A stretch of 35,026 nt of DNA from Candidatus Moraniibacteriota bacterium (lineage in GTDB: Bacteria; Patescibacteriota; Minisyncoccia; Moranbacterales; UBA1568): the NCBI GenBank assembly GCA_016182385.1, contig JACPGV010000006.1, forward strand, positions 1-35,026. Reading direction: 5' to 3'. Under the pieces are notes generated by a model. That model worked only from the letters and a program-made list of their open reading frames with translations, did no database searches and was not told the DNA's origin. This document shows, piece after piece, positions 17,783-26,283 of this stretch. The number at the start of each line of letters is the position of its first letter. Position 1 is the stretch's first letter. The position numbers were made by a program, and so were the translations under genes.

Positions 17783-19693
17783 TCAGGGTAAATCTGCCAG
17801 AATCTTCTGACGCCTTGAATCATTCGTGCCTGCCAATCCTGTCACATAATTGTTAGCCGCTCCCTGATTTACACTACCAGCCTTAAAAAGATCCTGCTTT
17901 GCCACATCTTCACTTTTCATTCCTTTCAAAATATCATTAACGGCATGGTCGCGAGAAAGTCCCGGATTCGCATCAATCTCAACTTCGACCAGAATATTCG
18001 TTTTTCCTTCTTTTTTAAGCTTCTTATCAAGCTCTTTCTTCACTTCTGGACCAAGAGCGGCCATATTCTTATACTGATCCAAACTCATTCCATCAAGTGC
18101 CTCTCCCTTCGTTTTCTTAATAAGTTCCTTAATTTTTTCCGCCTGTACATTGGCATCAGGATTTGCGGCTTTAATCGCTTCTATCGCATTGTGTAATTCA
18201 TTCGCATTATTAAACTTCTCTTTCTTTAAAAGAAGATTGGCCGCTGCTTCTTTTTCTGCTGCACTATACTTTTTGCTATTTGCAGGATTGATTATCTCTT
18301 TCATCGCGGTTTCGCTCGTACGCATTTCTTCCATTTCTTTTTCCTTTTCAGCGACTTTCTTATTGTGTTGATTTTCAATAACCCTCGCTTTTCCATCAGC
18401 TCCACCGGACGCATAGCCTTTATATTGCTCTTCTTTTTTCTTACTTATATCAGAATACGTCTTCGGCATGACCCATTTAGCAATCTTACTGTTTTCTGCG
18501 CGTTCTTTTAATCCAGCCGCTGTACCACGTGTCCAAGCATTATTCGTTATCGGATTATTATATGTCTTCTTCCCCATCCACTTGGCGAATTTTTCTCCCT
18601 TACCCGATATCGTACCTGCGCCGGCGATAGAAAATTTATTGGCAAGACCGATAGTAAACCAAAGCAAAACAATAGGGATGGCATATGTGGCTATGGCCGT
18701 AATAAGAGTGGTGCTATTGTGGGTGCTATTCTGGGCGGCAACCGACTGAACACTCTTGAAAATTTCATCACCTTTCATCTCCTGAAGAAACCGCACGCTT
18801 ATAAGCATCATGAGCATGGCCGCCGGACCAAAAAGCGCGTATTGCCAAAAATTATCCCACCACATTTTGGAATACTTCTCCATTCCGGGAATAATTGACG
18901 CCGCAAATCCAACCGAAGAAAAAATAACAAGGATAAGAAGAGCTATCAGCCGCACCACCATCATCGCCGCAAGGACGAGAAAAGAAACGGCCATGATAAA
19001 AATAAAAACTATACCCAACAAAATATCTGAAATATCAGGCCCACTTCCTTTCCCCTTCAAAAGAATATTCTCAATTTTTGAAGCGGAAAAATAACTCCCC
19101 AGTCCGCCCGATCTATCTAAAGAGGTGATTTGATTGGCAAAAAAATACATCGGCACATTGGTCGCGTCGATAAGCACACGCGAAACGGGAAAGCTAAAAT
19201 TCACAAAAAGTGCCGCCAAAACGAGACTCAGCAAAGCTTTCTTGAAATCCTTCTGAATCTGAAAAACCACCGTAAAGGCGATATACAAAAGAGTAAGAAT
19301 AAAAAAAAGATTAAAAAAATCCCGTACGAATTTCCATAAATCATAAACGCTCTGCAAATTGAAAAGCTGGGCGACATGGTCCGGTCTGATGGCATAATTA
19401 AAAAGCGTGACTGCGGCAGTCAAAAAAATAGAAAATAACAAAAAAATACTATAAAGAATTTCTTTAACGACAGCAACTATCGGGGAAAATATGTCCGTCC
19501 AAGACCAACCACCAGAAGATGGTTTTACTGGGTCATCAACGTAGGGCATATATCCATCAGAAAGTGATTGAGCATTTACCAACTCACTGCCACCAAAAAA
19601 TAAGAAAAGAGAAAAAACAAAAAAAAGAGCCACAAAAAAACCGTAAAAATACTGTCGCTGTTTTTTCTTTTTTTGTTCACCCAAAAAGTTCAT
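17783..19693 (-). CDS. VirB6/TrbL-like polytopic membrane protein
   Basis: Signal peptide, many TM segments, long charged cytoplasmic-like C-terminus; first gene of the T4SS operon. Confidence 0.75.
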   Translation of the reverse strand: MNFLGEQKKKKQRQYFYGFFVALFFVFSLFLFFGGSELVNAQSLSDGYMPYVDDPVKPSSGGWSWTDIFSPIVAVVKEILYSIFLLFSIFLTAAVTLFNYAIRPDHVAQLFNLQSVYDLWKFVRDFFNLFFILTLLYIAFTVVFQIQKDFKKALLSLVLAALFVNFSFPVSRVLIDATNVPMYFFANQITSLDRSGGLGSYFSASKIENILLKGKGSGPDISDILLGIVFIFIMAVSFLVLAAMMVVRLIALLILVIFSSVGFAASIIPGMEKYSKMWWDNFWQYALFGPAAMLMMLISVRFLQEMKGDEIFKSVQSVAAQNSTHNSTTLITAIATYAIPIVLLWFTIGLANKFSIAGAGTISGKGEKFAKWMGKKTYNNPITNNAWTRGTAAGLKERAENSKIAKWVMPKTYSDISKKKEEQYKGYASGGADGKARVIENQHNKKVAEKEKEMEEMRTSETAMKEIINPANSKKYSAAEKEAAANLLLKKEKFNNANELHNAIEAIKAANPDANVQAEKIKELIKKTKGEALDGMSLDQYKNMAALGPEVKKELDKKLKKEGKTNILVEVEIDANPGLSRDHAVNDILKGMKSEDVAKQDLFKAGSVNQGAANNYVTGLAGTNDSRRQKILADLP

Positions 19694-19740
19694 AGTCGCT
19701 ACGACAAGAAACCGTCAAAAAGACGGAAAATATCATTCGT

Positions 19741-19749
19741 AGTATACCA
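19741..19749 (-). promoter_or_regulatory. Extended -10 (TGGTATACT) upstream of the T4SS operon
   Basis: agtatacca on the plus strand; about 50 nt before the start codon at 19693. Weak -35. Confidence 0.5.
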
Positions 19750-19781
19750 TAAAATATTTGTGAAAAGTAGCAAAAAATAAG

Positions 19782-19804
19782 AAAAAACAGATCGATTGAT
19801 CTGT
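19782..19804 (-). terminator. Intrinsic terminator downstream of the AbiEii-like gene
   Basis: Minus strand acagatc-aatc-gatctgt followed by TTTTTC. Confidence 0.65.
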
Positions 19805-19889
19805 TGCCACTATTCCAGAAACAAAAACATCCGTGTCTCCCTCATAAAAAACTTCTTATGCCGCAACGAGCATTAAAAACATGCTCTCA

Positions 19890-20522
19890 TCATAGGCCAT
19901 CTTCCACACTCAATCGTTTTAGTTCCGACCGAATGTATTCATCATCAATTTGAAACCCCGGACGAAATGAAACCGCTTCCGAATAATCAATATCCTCAAA
20001 ATATGCCAATGCCGCGCGAAAAACCTTCTCATTAAATTCATTTCCGAACATCATTTCAGCTCTTTTTATTATCTCAACAAGCGTATGAGATCGTGAAAGT
20101 ATAAAATACAAATCGATATAATCCTTCCATTTTGATCGACGACCAAGCGCGTAGGCCTTCATAGCGGCAAGCGTCAAAAGATCCGGCACTCGTGCAATAT
20201 CCTCAAATAAAAGAAATTTATCAAACGGGAATGGATAACACAAAAAAGTTACTTTTACACCTCGCACAACCACCGTATATTCATCCTCATTTTTTACAAG
20301 AACGCTAAAATCTTTATCAACTTCTGAAAGTTTCTTTCGAAGTATATTGATATTGAGATCATCGGTCGTAAATAAATCAAAATCTATAGATTCCCTATGT
20401 CCAATATGGAGAGCAATCGCCGTGCCTCCACATAAAAAGAATTTTGGACAAAAATTCTTGATAAGAGGAAAAAGCGCCTGCTGTGACGAAGAAAAAATTT
20501 CTTTATGAAGCATGGTGATCAA
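19890..20522 (-). CDS. AbiEii/AbiGii-type nucleotidyltransferase toxin-like protein
   Basis: FFLCGGTAIALHIGHRESIDFDLFT and LLTLAAMKAYALGRRSKWKDYIDLYFIL motifs characteristic of the AbiEii family. Confidence 0.85.
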   Translation of the reverse strand: MITMLHKEIFSSSQQALFPLIKNFCPKFFLCGGTAIALHIGHRESIDFDLFTTDDLNINILRKKLSEVDKDFSVLVKNEDEYTVVVRGVKVTFLCYPFPFDKFLLFEDIARVPDLLTLAAMKAYALGRRSKWKDYIDLYFILSRSHTLVEIIKRAEMMFGNEFNEKVFRAALAYFEDIDYSEAVSFRPGFQIDDEYIRSELKRLSVEDGL

Positions 20523-20772
20523 AATAAAGTTGAAAAAAATTCTTTATCTCCGGACGATAATTCGTCCGTGGCAAAGAGGCTTTTTGATGAAAATCCAACG
20601 CTACCCGTTTCACTCCAAGTATATGAATGAGTTCTTGAACGTCTTTCCATGTACCATAATTAAGCGTGTGCTCAACAATAGAATCTTCCGAAAGGTGTTC
20701 GAGGTTTCCCGCATACCACACAAGATGCGAACGGGACTGAATAAACTGATGCAGCGGATCAAATGAAGTCAT
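20503..20772 (-). CDS. Putative antitoxin partner of the AbiEii-like gene (DUF6922-like small protein)
   Basis: 89 aa, overlaps the AbiEii-like start by 20 bp. IVEHTLNYGTWKDVQEL...NFFQLYF resembles the small proteins paired with AbiEii toxins. Confidence 0.6.
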   Translation of the reverse strand: MTSFDPLHQFIQSRSHLVWYAGNLEHLSEDSIVEHTLNYGTWKDVQELIHILGVKRVALDFHQKASLPRTNYRPEIKNFFQLYFDHHAS

Positions 20773-20794
20773 TGGTTCCTTTTAAAGTACTTTC

Positions 20795-20823
20795 ATTATA
20801 TCACAAATTTTGCCTTTTTACAA
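20795..20823 (-). promoter_or_regulatory. Promoter TTGTAA-17-(tga)TATAAT for the DUF6922/AbiEii-like pair, within copy A
   Basis: -10 rc at 20795-20800, extended TG at 20802-20803, -35 rc at 20818-20823. Confidence 0.75.
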
Positions 20824-20858
20824 GCAAAATTCTAATAAATAAACCCTTTGATAGCACG
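20795..20858 (-). repeat. 64-bp direct repeat, copy A (promoter plus remnant of LysM-CHAP 3' end)
   Basis: Identical to 21525-21588 except one base (t/c). Confidence 0.97.
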
Positions 20859-20863
20859 CGGAA

Positions 20864-21202
20864 TTACTTAGAAATCTCTTCAAGCTTCTTTCTGAGCGGA
20901 CAAATATCCACTTTGTACGTATCCCACACAACCTTGTTACTCACATCAAAATATTCGTGGATAAGAAAATTACGCATATCTTTAGCCTCCTGATAGGGCA
21001 AAAAGATGTGTTTTTCACGAAATTCTTTTGAAAAACTGTCCATCGCTTCGCCTATGACAGCAATCTGCCGTACTGCCAAATTGACAAACAAGTCATTTTT
21101 CAAAAATTCTTCTTCGGAAATGTCTCCCAAATGCCGATCGAGAAGTGTGATAGCATCAAGAATATGTTTCACTCTGATACAATCTTTTTCATTTTCGCTC
21201 AT
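20864..21202 (-). CDS. hepT: HepT-like toxin (HEPN ribonuclease, DUF86)
   Basis: Rx4HxY motif RNFLIHEY; LAVRQIAVIGEAM; overlaps the nucleotidyltransferase gene by 14 bp. Confidence 0.88.
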   Translation of the reverse strand: MSENEKDCIRVKHILDAITLLDRHLGDISEEEFLKNDLFVNLAVRQIAVIGEAMDSFSKEFREKHIFLPYQEAKDMRNFLIHEYFDVSNKVVWDTYKVDICPLRKKLEEISK

Positions 21203-21503
21203 AAATTGTTTCGGATTCGGAAAGCACTTCGTCGCGGAAGTATTTGCTTAGTCCGTCTTTTGGTACAAGATCAACCTTTTTCCCGGTATTCTGTTCAAGA
21301 AACCGCAACATATGAGACATTTTGAAAAATCCGACGCGCGCGCCCGGCTGAAATTCGACGAGAATATCAACATCACTCCGCTCTGTCGCTGTACCGTGAA
21401 GCTGTGATCCAAAAAGAGCCAATCTTTTTATTGCTTCTTTGTGCGGAAAAACGTCAATTTGCGAAATAATTTTCTTTTTTAAATCATCTTTTCTCATACT
21501 CAT
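21189..21503 (-). CDS. mntA: MntA-like minimal nucleotidyltransferase antitoxin
   Basis: GSQLHGTATERSDVDILVEF (GSx10DxD); upstream of and overlapping hepT. Confidence 0.88.
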   Translation of the reverse strand: MSMRKDDLKKKIISQIDVFPHKEAIKRLALFGSQLHGTATERSDVDILVEFQPGARVGFFKMSHMLRFLEQNTGKKVDLVPKDGLSKYFRDEVLSESETIYERK

Positions 21504-21524
21504 TCACAGATTCATTACCCTACT

Positions 21525-21553
21525 ATTATATCACAAATTTTGCCTTTTTACAA
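21525..21553 (-). promoter_or_regulatory. Promoter TTGTAA-17-(tga)TATAAT for mntA-hepT, within copy B
   Basis: -10 rc at 21525-21530, extended TG, -35 rc at 21548-21553; about 15-nt leader to the ATG at 21503. Confidence 0.75.
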
Positions 21554-21588
21554 GCAAAATCCTAATAAATAAACCCTTTGATAGCACG
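21525..21588 (-). repeat. 64-bp direct repeat, copy B (contains the real 3' end of the LysM-CHAP gene and the promoter for mntA-hepT)
   Basis: One mismatch with 20795-20858. Confidence 0.97.
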
Positions 21589-22875
21589 AGAAGAAGCGGA
21601 AAGGGTGCGGCGATTGGTTTTTCCCCACTTCACATAATTCATTTCACTCACCGTAATAGTGTCCCCGCTTACTTTTTCAACATACGCCACATGACCATAC
21701 CGACGATCTTCCGTCGTTACCATAATAGAGCCAACGGTCGGCTTACGACCAGTCTTGTATCCAAGCGCTTTGGCTTTGTACAACCATGTTCCGGCATTCC
21801 CGCTCCAGGGAACATAGCGTTTTTGTGACACATACCACGTACACCAACCAAAAGGGAAACGATGTCCGGTACCCGGCTTCCCTCCGAGTGTCCGATATCC
21901 GGAAGAAATATCCGTAGCTGTTCCACCTGTCGATGTGGCATACTGTCGACGTTCAAGACCGCTTGACGGGGTCTCCTGACGAACCGGGGTTTCTTTTTGT
22001 CCGTCCGGAATGATGATACTGTCTCCCACGCGTAACTCTCCGTTAGCCGGCAAACTATTGAAAGAAATGATTTTTTCCTTATCGGCCTTATATTTGGCCG
22101 CAAGAGCATCAAGCGTATCGCTCGCCACGACGGTATGTGAAAGACCAGCTACCGGCAAAATGAATATCTGATCATCCGGTTTAATCTGATCGACATTATC
22201 GATATCATTCGCCCACAAAATCGTACTCACCGTAATTCCAAACTTCGCCGCGATACCGGAAACCGTATCGCCGGAAGCAACCGTATAAATCTTTACATCC
22301 TCGTTTTCTTCAGACTCTTTCGGATAACTTCCAGACCACGATGAAAGCATCAAAGGATCATTTGTGTTGCCTCCCTGCGCATCAAACAAAGAAGTATTAT
22401 CCCGCTCTTCCGGGTCAACCGCCGTCGGCGCGCTGGCAAGCGGCACGAGAGAAAGATTATCTTTTTGGTCAACCTGGGCTACAATACGGCGTTTAGCGAT
22501 CGCCGAATCTTCACTCACAACCTGCTTTCCGGCATAACCGAAAAGAAGACTATCAAAATCCTTTCCTTGGGCAAAATTGCTCGCGGAAACCAAAAGGGCG
22601 CTTGAAGCAACGATTGAAAAAGCTGAATAATTTCTAAAAATACGTACGACTCGATAGCCAGATGCCTCCTTGAGAAAAAGAAGAAACTTCGTTTGCCATT
22701 GATGAACACGCGTTTGCCACTTTATGTGCTTGATATGCGTCTCAACGCTCTCCTCTCCTTTTCCGGTATGAGAAAAAGTGTGTCGGGCCTTCTGTCCACT
22801 TGCCCGAAAACGTCGCCAGAGAGAAGTAAATTTGCTTTGAGTACCGATAAGACTCTCGCCTTTCAATTGATACAT
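21562..22875 (-). CDS. Secreted peptidoglycan hydrolase with two LysM domains and a CHAP domain
   Basis: YTVASGDTVSGIAAKFGITVSTILWAN and HTVVASDTLDALAAKYKADKEKI (LysM); GWCTWYVSQKR...GSIMVTTEDRRYGHVAYVEKV...SEMNY (CHAP). Confidence 0.92.
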   Translation of the reverse strand: MYQLKGESLIGTQSKFTSLWRRFRASGQKARHTFSHTGKGEESVETHIKHIKWQTRVHQWQTKFLLFLKEASGYRVVRIFRNYSAFSIVASSALLVSASNFAQGKDFDSLLFGYAGKQVVSEDSAIAKRRIVAQVDQKDNLSLVPLASAPTAVDPEERDNTSLFDAQGGNTNDPLMLSSWSGSYPKESEENEDVKIYTVASGDTVSGIAAKFGITVSTILWANDIDNVDQIKPDDQIFILPVAGLSHTVVASDTLDALAAKYKADKEKIISFNSLPANGELRVGDSIIIPDGQKETPVRQETPSSGLERRQYATSTGGTATDISSGYRTLGGKPGTGHRFPFGWCTWYVSQKRYVPWSGNAGTWLYKAKALGYKTGRKPTVGSIMVTTEDRRYGHVAYVEKVSGDTITVSEMNYVKWGKTNRRTLSASSRAIKGFIY

Positions 22876-22946
22876 TCCTTAAGAGTGCCGTTTCAAAAAC
22901 AACGTAAGTCACCTATCGGGAATTTATCCTAATTTTTACAAAGTTC

Positions 22947-22975
22947 AGTATAGCCAATAAAGTGGTTTCCGTCAA
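22947..22975 (-). promoter_or_regulatory. Promoter TTGACG-17-TATACT for the LysM-CHAP gene
   Basis: -35 rc at 22970-22975, 17-nt spacer, -10 rc at 22947-22952. Confidence 0.75.
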
Positions 22976-23195
22976 TGAAAAAATGACTATTTTTCTCGTT
23001 TTTTGCTTTTATTAAGCCTTTTTTTATTATTTAAAAAAAGGTGTTTTCCTTACAAAACAGGATTTTTTTCATCAGGATGCCTTTTCACCTTTTCAATGTG
23101 AAAAACTCTTTCTTGTGATACAATATCCATGTCTTCTAATGTAAAAAATTGAGTTTTCCTTTTAAAAAATTTCTCCAAACTCGCGCAATATTTTT

Positions 23196-24182
23196 TTGAT
23201 CAAAAATATGCATATCCCCTCTCAACAACAAAAAATTCCTTTTTTGAAGCCAAAAAATGATATCGAAGGATACGCCAAAAATTTTCTTGAACATCTGGAA
23301 ATCGAAATGAATCGTTCTCCGCGCACACTGAAAAATTACGCCGACACCCTTTCTTGTTTTTTCACTTGGGGAAACATCAAAAAACCAAAAGATATCACTG
23401 CTCATACCATACGTGAATACCGTCTTTATCTCAATCGAAAGGTATCGCGACGTGGTACAACCCTCAAAAAAAACACTCAGGCTTACCACGCGATTGTTCT
23501 GCGTACTTTTCTGAAATATCTTGCCAAACAAGATATTCTCGTCCTGGCGGCCGAAAAAATCGAGGTGGGAAAACTCCCCGATCGACAAGTGGATTTTCTC
23601 GAATATGAAGAAGTGGAACGCCTTCTTCTTGCCCCTCAAGGAAACAACGTGCGAATATTTCGTGACAAAGCCATTTTGGAACTCCTCTTTTCTTCAGGAT
23701 TGCGCGTTTCCGAGCTTGTTTCTCTCGATCGTTATCACCTCAACTTGGAGAAAGAAGAATTCAGCGTACGCGGTAAAGGAGGGAAGCTCCGCATTGTTTT
23801 CCTCTCTTCTTCTGCACAAAAAGCACTCACGCTCTATCTTCATCACCGCGCGGATGTCGATCCGGCCCTCTTCGTTTCTCACGGCAAAAAAGGACTGGTC
23901 AATAAAAAAAATAAAGATCGTTCCACCTTGCGATTGACAGCGCGAAGCGTTGCCCGCATCGTCAAATACTATGCCAAAAAAGCCGGCATCACGAAAGATG
24001 TTCATCCTCATACCCTCCGTCACAGCTTTGCTACCGATCTCCTTATAAACGGTGCCGATATCCGCAGTGTCCAGTCCATGCTTGGTCACGCGTCTATCAC
24101 CACTACCCAAATTTATACCCACATTACCAACGAACGCCTCAAAGAGGTTCATAAAAACTTCCACGGAAAAAGAAAAAAATAA
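23196..24182 (+). CDS. XerC/XerD-type tyrosine recombinase
   Basis: SAM-like N-domain; catalytic SSGLRVSEL, HPHTLRHSFAT, LGHASITTTQIYTHI. Alternative start at 23208. Confidence 0.93.
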   Translation: MIKNMHIPSQQQKIPFLKPKNDIEGYAKNFLEHLEIEMNRSPRTLKNYADTLSCFFTWGNIKKPKDITAHTIREYRLYLNRKVSRRGTTLKKNTQAYHAIVLRTFLKYLAKQDILVLAAEKIEVGKLPDRQVDFLEYEEVERLLLAPQGNNVRIFRDKAILELLFSSGLRVSELVSLDRYHLNLEKEEFSVRGKGGKLRIVFLSSSAQKALTLYLHHRADVDPALFVSHGKKGLVNKKNKDRSTLRLTARSVARIVKYYAKKAGITKDVHPHTLRHSFATDLLINGADIRSVQSMLGHASITTTQIYTHITNERLKEVHKNFHGKRKK

Positions 24183-24230
24183 CCGCTACAAGCTCCGAAA
24201 AAAAGTCTTTTTTTCTCTCTTTATTCGACA

Positions 24231-24261
24231 ACAAAAAACGCCCTCTTCGGACGTTTTTTGT
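24231..24261. terminator. Bidirectional intrinsic terminator between the convergent xer and VWA genes
   Basis: acaaaaaacg-N11-cgttttttgt hairpin. Confidence 0.75.
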
Positions 24262-24280
24262 TTCCTCTCTTCCAAAAACA

Positions 24281-25300
24281 TTAGTAACTGTAATTGTTGA
24301 TATCGATAGCTCCGCTTGGCAACGTGATATCTTGTTCACCATTATTCAGCGTCGTTGAGCCATCAGCGTTAATATTCATCGTCCGTCCATCGGGGCTTAT
24401 CAAGCTTCCCGTACCGTTGTTGATATTGGCACTGCGACCATCCTCTGTCTGCAAATTCATATCACTGATATTTACTTCGCCGCCAAAAGAAGTGACGTCG
24501 ATGCTTCCTTCACCTACTTTAAGAAAAGCATTCTGTATTTGATCTCCGGTATCGGCATCATAGTATTGTCCACATCCGTTTGTGGCAATATTGGAAAGAC
24601 CTGCCTCCACCGCGCCGGAAACACCGAGTCCGATAACATCCGTCGTTATTTTCTTGGCGCACAGCTCTTTGGCTACGGCTACCGGGTTGCCGCCACACGT
24701 TTCTTCTCCATCACTCAACAAAACGATAAGATTCTCATCACCGGATTTTGTTTTTGTCAAAAGAATATCTCCCGCCTTCTTCAAAGAGTCAGCGATAGGC
24801 GTCCACCCGGTCGGCACCAGTTTATTGATTTTTGATTGAGCCACCCCGACATTCACATCACCAAAAAAATACACTTCTTCAATGCCCTGACAAGAAACAG
24901 TTTTTTGCGCTTGCGTGTTATTTCCTTTGTGTCCATAGACGACAATACTCAATTGCACATTATCCGTAAGACCGGCAATAAATTTGTCCGCGGCCGTTTT
25001 GGCAAGATCAATCTTTGCTGTACCGCCGGATTTTTCCATCATACTACCCGAATCATCCATCACCAAAACAATATTTTTCTTCGGTCCGGCACTCTCCTTT
25101 GTCATTTCTTCTTTTCCTGTCGTCGTTTTGGTATCAAAGGTCCCCGTCACCTCCGGTTGATTTCCCAAAACGATGGTGCTCCCATCGGAGGTCTTTATGG
25201 AACCAGTTCCCCGTGTATCAAAAAAGAACATTTTTACAGCAAATCCGATGATACCGAGAAGAATCAAAACGGCAAAAATGATGATGAGCGCATTTTTCAT
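24281..25300 (-). CDS. von Willebrand factor type A domain protein with N-terminal membrane anchor
   Basis: MIDAS-like NIVLVMDDSGSM, LIVLLSDGEETCGG; hydrophobic N-terminus. Confidence 0.88.
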   Translation of the reverse strand: MKNALIIIFAVLILLGIIGFAVKMFFFDTRGTGSIKTSDGSTIVLGNQPEVTGTFDTKTTTGKEEMTKESAGPKKNIVLVMDDSGSMMEKSGGTAKIDLAKTAADKFIAGLTDNVQLSIVVYGHKGNNTQAQKTVSCQGIEEVYFFGDVNVGVAQSKINKLVPTGWTPIADSLKKAGDILLTKTKSGDENLIVLLSDGEETCGGNPVAVAKELCAKKITTDVIGLGVSGAVEAGLSNIATNGCGQYYDADTGDQIQNAFLKVGEGSIDVTSFGGEVNISDMNLQTEDGRSANINNGTGSLISPDGRTMNINADGSTTLNNGEQDITLPSGAIDINNYSY

Positions 25301-25334
25301 ATTTTTATTTTATTTTTGATTATGAAATTATATT

Positions 25335-25916
25335 TTAGAGTTTTCCTATTTTCCAGACCACTGTTCCTGTAGTTTTTCCGGGCTGTGTTCCTTTAATTTT
25401 ATCGATTTCTACACCAATTTCTACACCAATTTTTCCAATATTATTTTTCACAGAAGAACCGTTTCCTCCCTCAAACGTTGTTCCACCAATCGTTGCTGTA
25501 TGAATATTTCCCTCTCCATTACTTACTTGATTAATCTTCGTTGGATTTTCAAGATCAAGCACGCCGGTATTCATAGCAGATGCATCTTTCGATGCAAACG
25601 CGACACAAAGAATTCCTGCCGCCACAGTCGTAAGCGCTGCTTTTGTTACGAATCTTTCTGCTCGAAAAAGAAATTCTTCTCTTGAAGCAGGGGGAAGATT
25701 GTTTGCTATTTTTTGTGCTTCTTTCAGAAGATTATTCTCTAAGAAGTGTCCTTCCTCCAAAGAAACAATCGGTTCTACCGACCCTCCTTCTCCTTGTCCT
25801 CCCACTTGTTCCGCCACCTTCAAAACTTCTGAAGGAACTTCTTCGTTGTTTTCATATCCTTTTTTTCTTTCTCCCTCTCCGTTTTCTGAGACCGGTGCCG
25901 TTTCAAAAGCGCTCAT
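25335..25916 (-). CDS. Hypothetical protein with one TM segment
   Basis: 193-aa ORF; hydrophobic ALTTVAAGILCVAFA; co-directional with its neighbours. Confidence 0.6.
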   Translation of the reverse strand: MSAFETAPVSENGEGERKKGYENNEEVPSEVLKVAEQVGGQGEGGSVEPIVSLEEGHFLENNLLKEAQKIANNLPPASREEFLFRAERFVTKAALTTVAAGILCVAFASKDASAMNTGVLDLENPTKINQVSNGEGNIHTATIGGTTFEGGNGSSVKNNIGKIGVEIGVEIDKIKGTQPGKTTGTVVWKIGKL

Positions 25917-25960
25917 AGCGTTACGTTCTTGGAAAAATTATTACAAAACTTCTCAAAATA

Positions 25961-26218
25961 TTATTCTTTGGCAAGCGTCTTTAAGTATTCCTTCTCCCGC
26001 TCATAAATCCTTCCCAATGCTTCCGGATCATCTCGCGCGTCGACTTTTTCTTGAATATCGGAGAAAAATGCCGGTAATTCATCCACATGTTCAGAAAATT
26101 CCTCTACAAAAGTTTTCTGCATATCCTCCCCACCTTTTTCGAGCGTCAACAACAACAGGGACTTTTGTCCATCTGTGAGTGTTGACGCGGCAATAATTTC
26201 CCGAATGCGGTCCATCAT
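25961..26218 (-). CDS. Small hypothetical acidic helical protein
   Basis: 85-aa ORF preceded by extended -10 TGGTATACT (26241-26249). Confidence 0.6.
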   Translation of the reverse strand: MMDRIREIIAASTLTDGQKSLLLLTLEKGGEDMQKTFVEEFSEHVDELPAFFSDIQEKVDARDDPEALGRIYEREKEYLKTLAKE

Positions 26219-26283
26219 AAACTTTCTTTAACTCCCTTAAGTATACCAGATATTCAGAAAAAAGACATTCTTTCTTGCTGCTT

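Noticed and set aside
23016-23040. AT-rich inverted repeat cctttttttattatttaaaaaaagg upstream of xer
   Set aside because: Homopolymer-driven in an AT-rich intergenic region; not convincing as a regulated structure.
23196-24182. xer gene as integrase of a mobile element carrying the TA island
   Set aside because: Looks like a generic chromosomal XerC/D, separated from the TA region by the LysM-CHAP gene and in the opposite orientation, with no att-like repeat beside it.
25399-25428. 12-bp tandem duplication (atttctacacca x2) giving GVEIGVEID in the 193-aa protein
   Set aside because: Only two copies, likely a minor slippage event.
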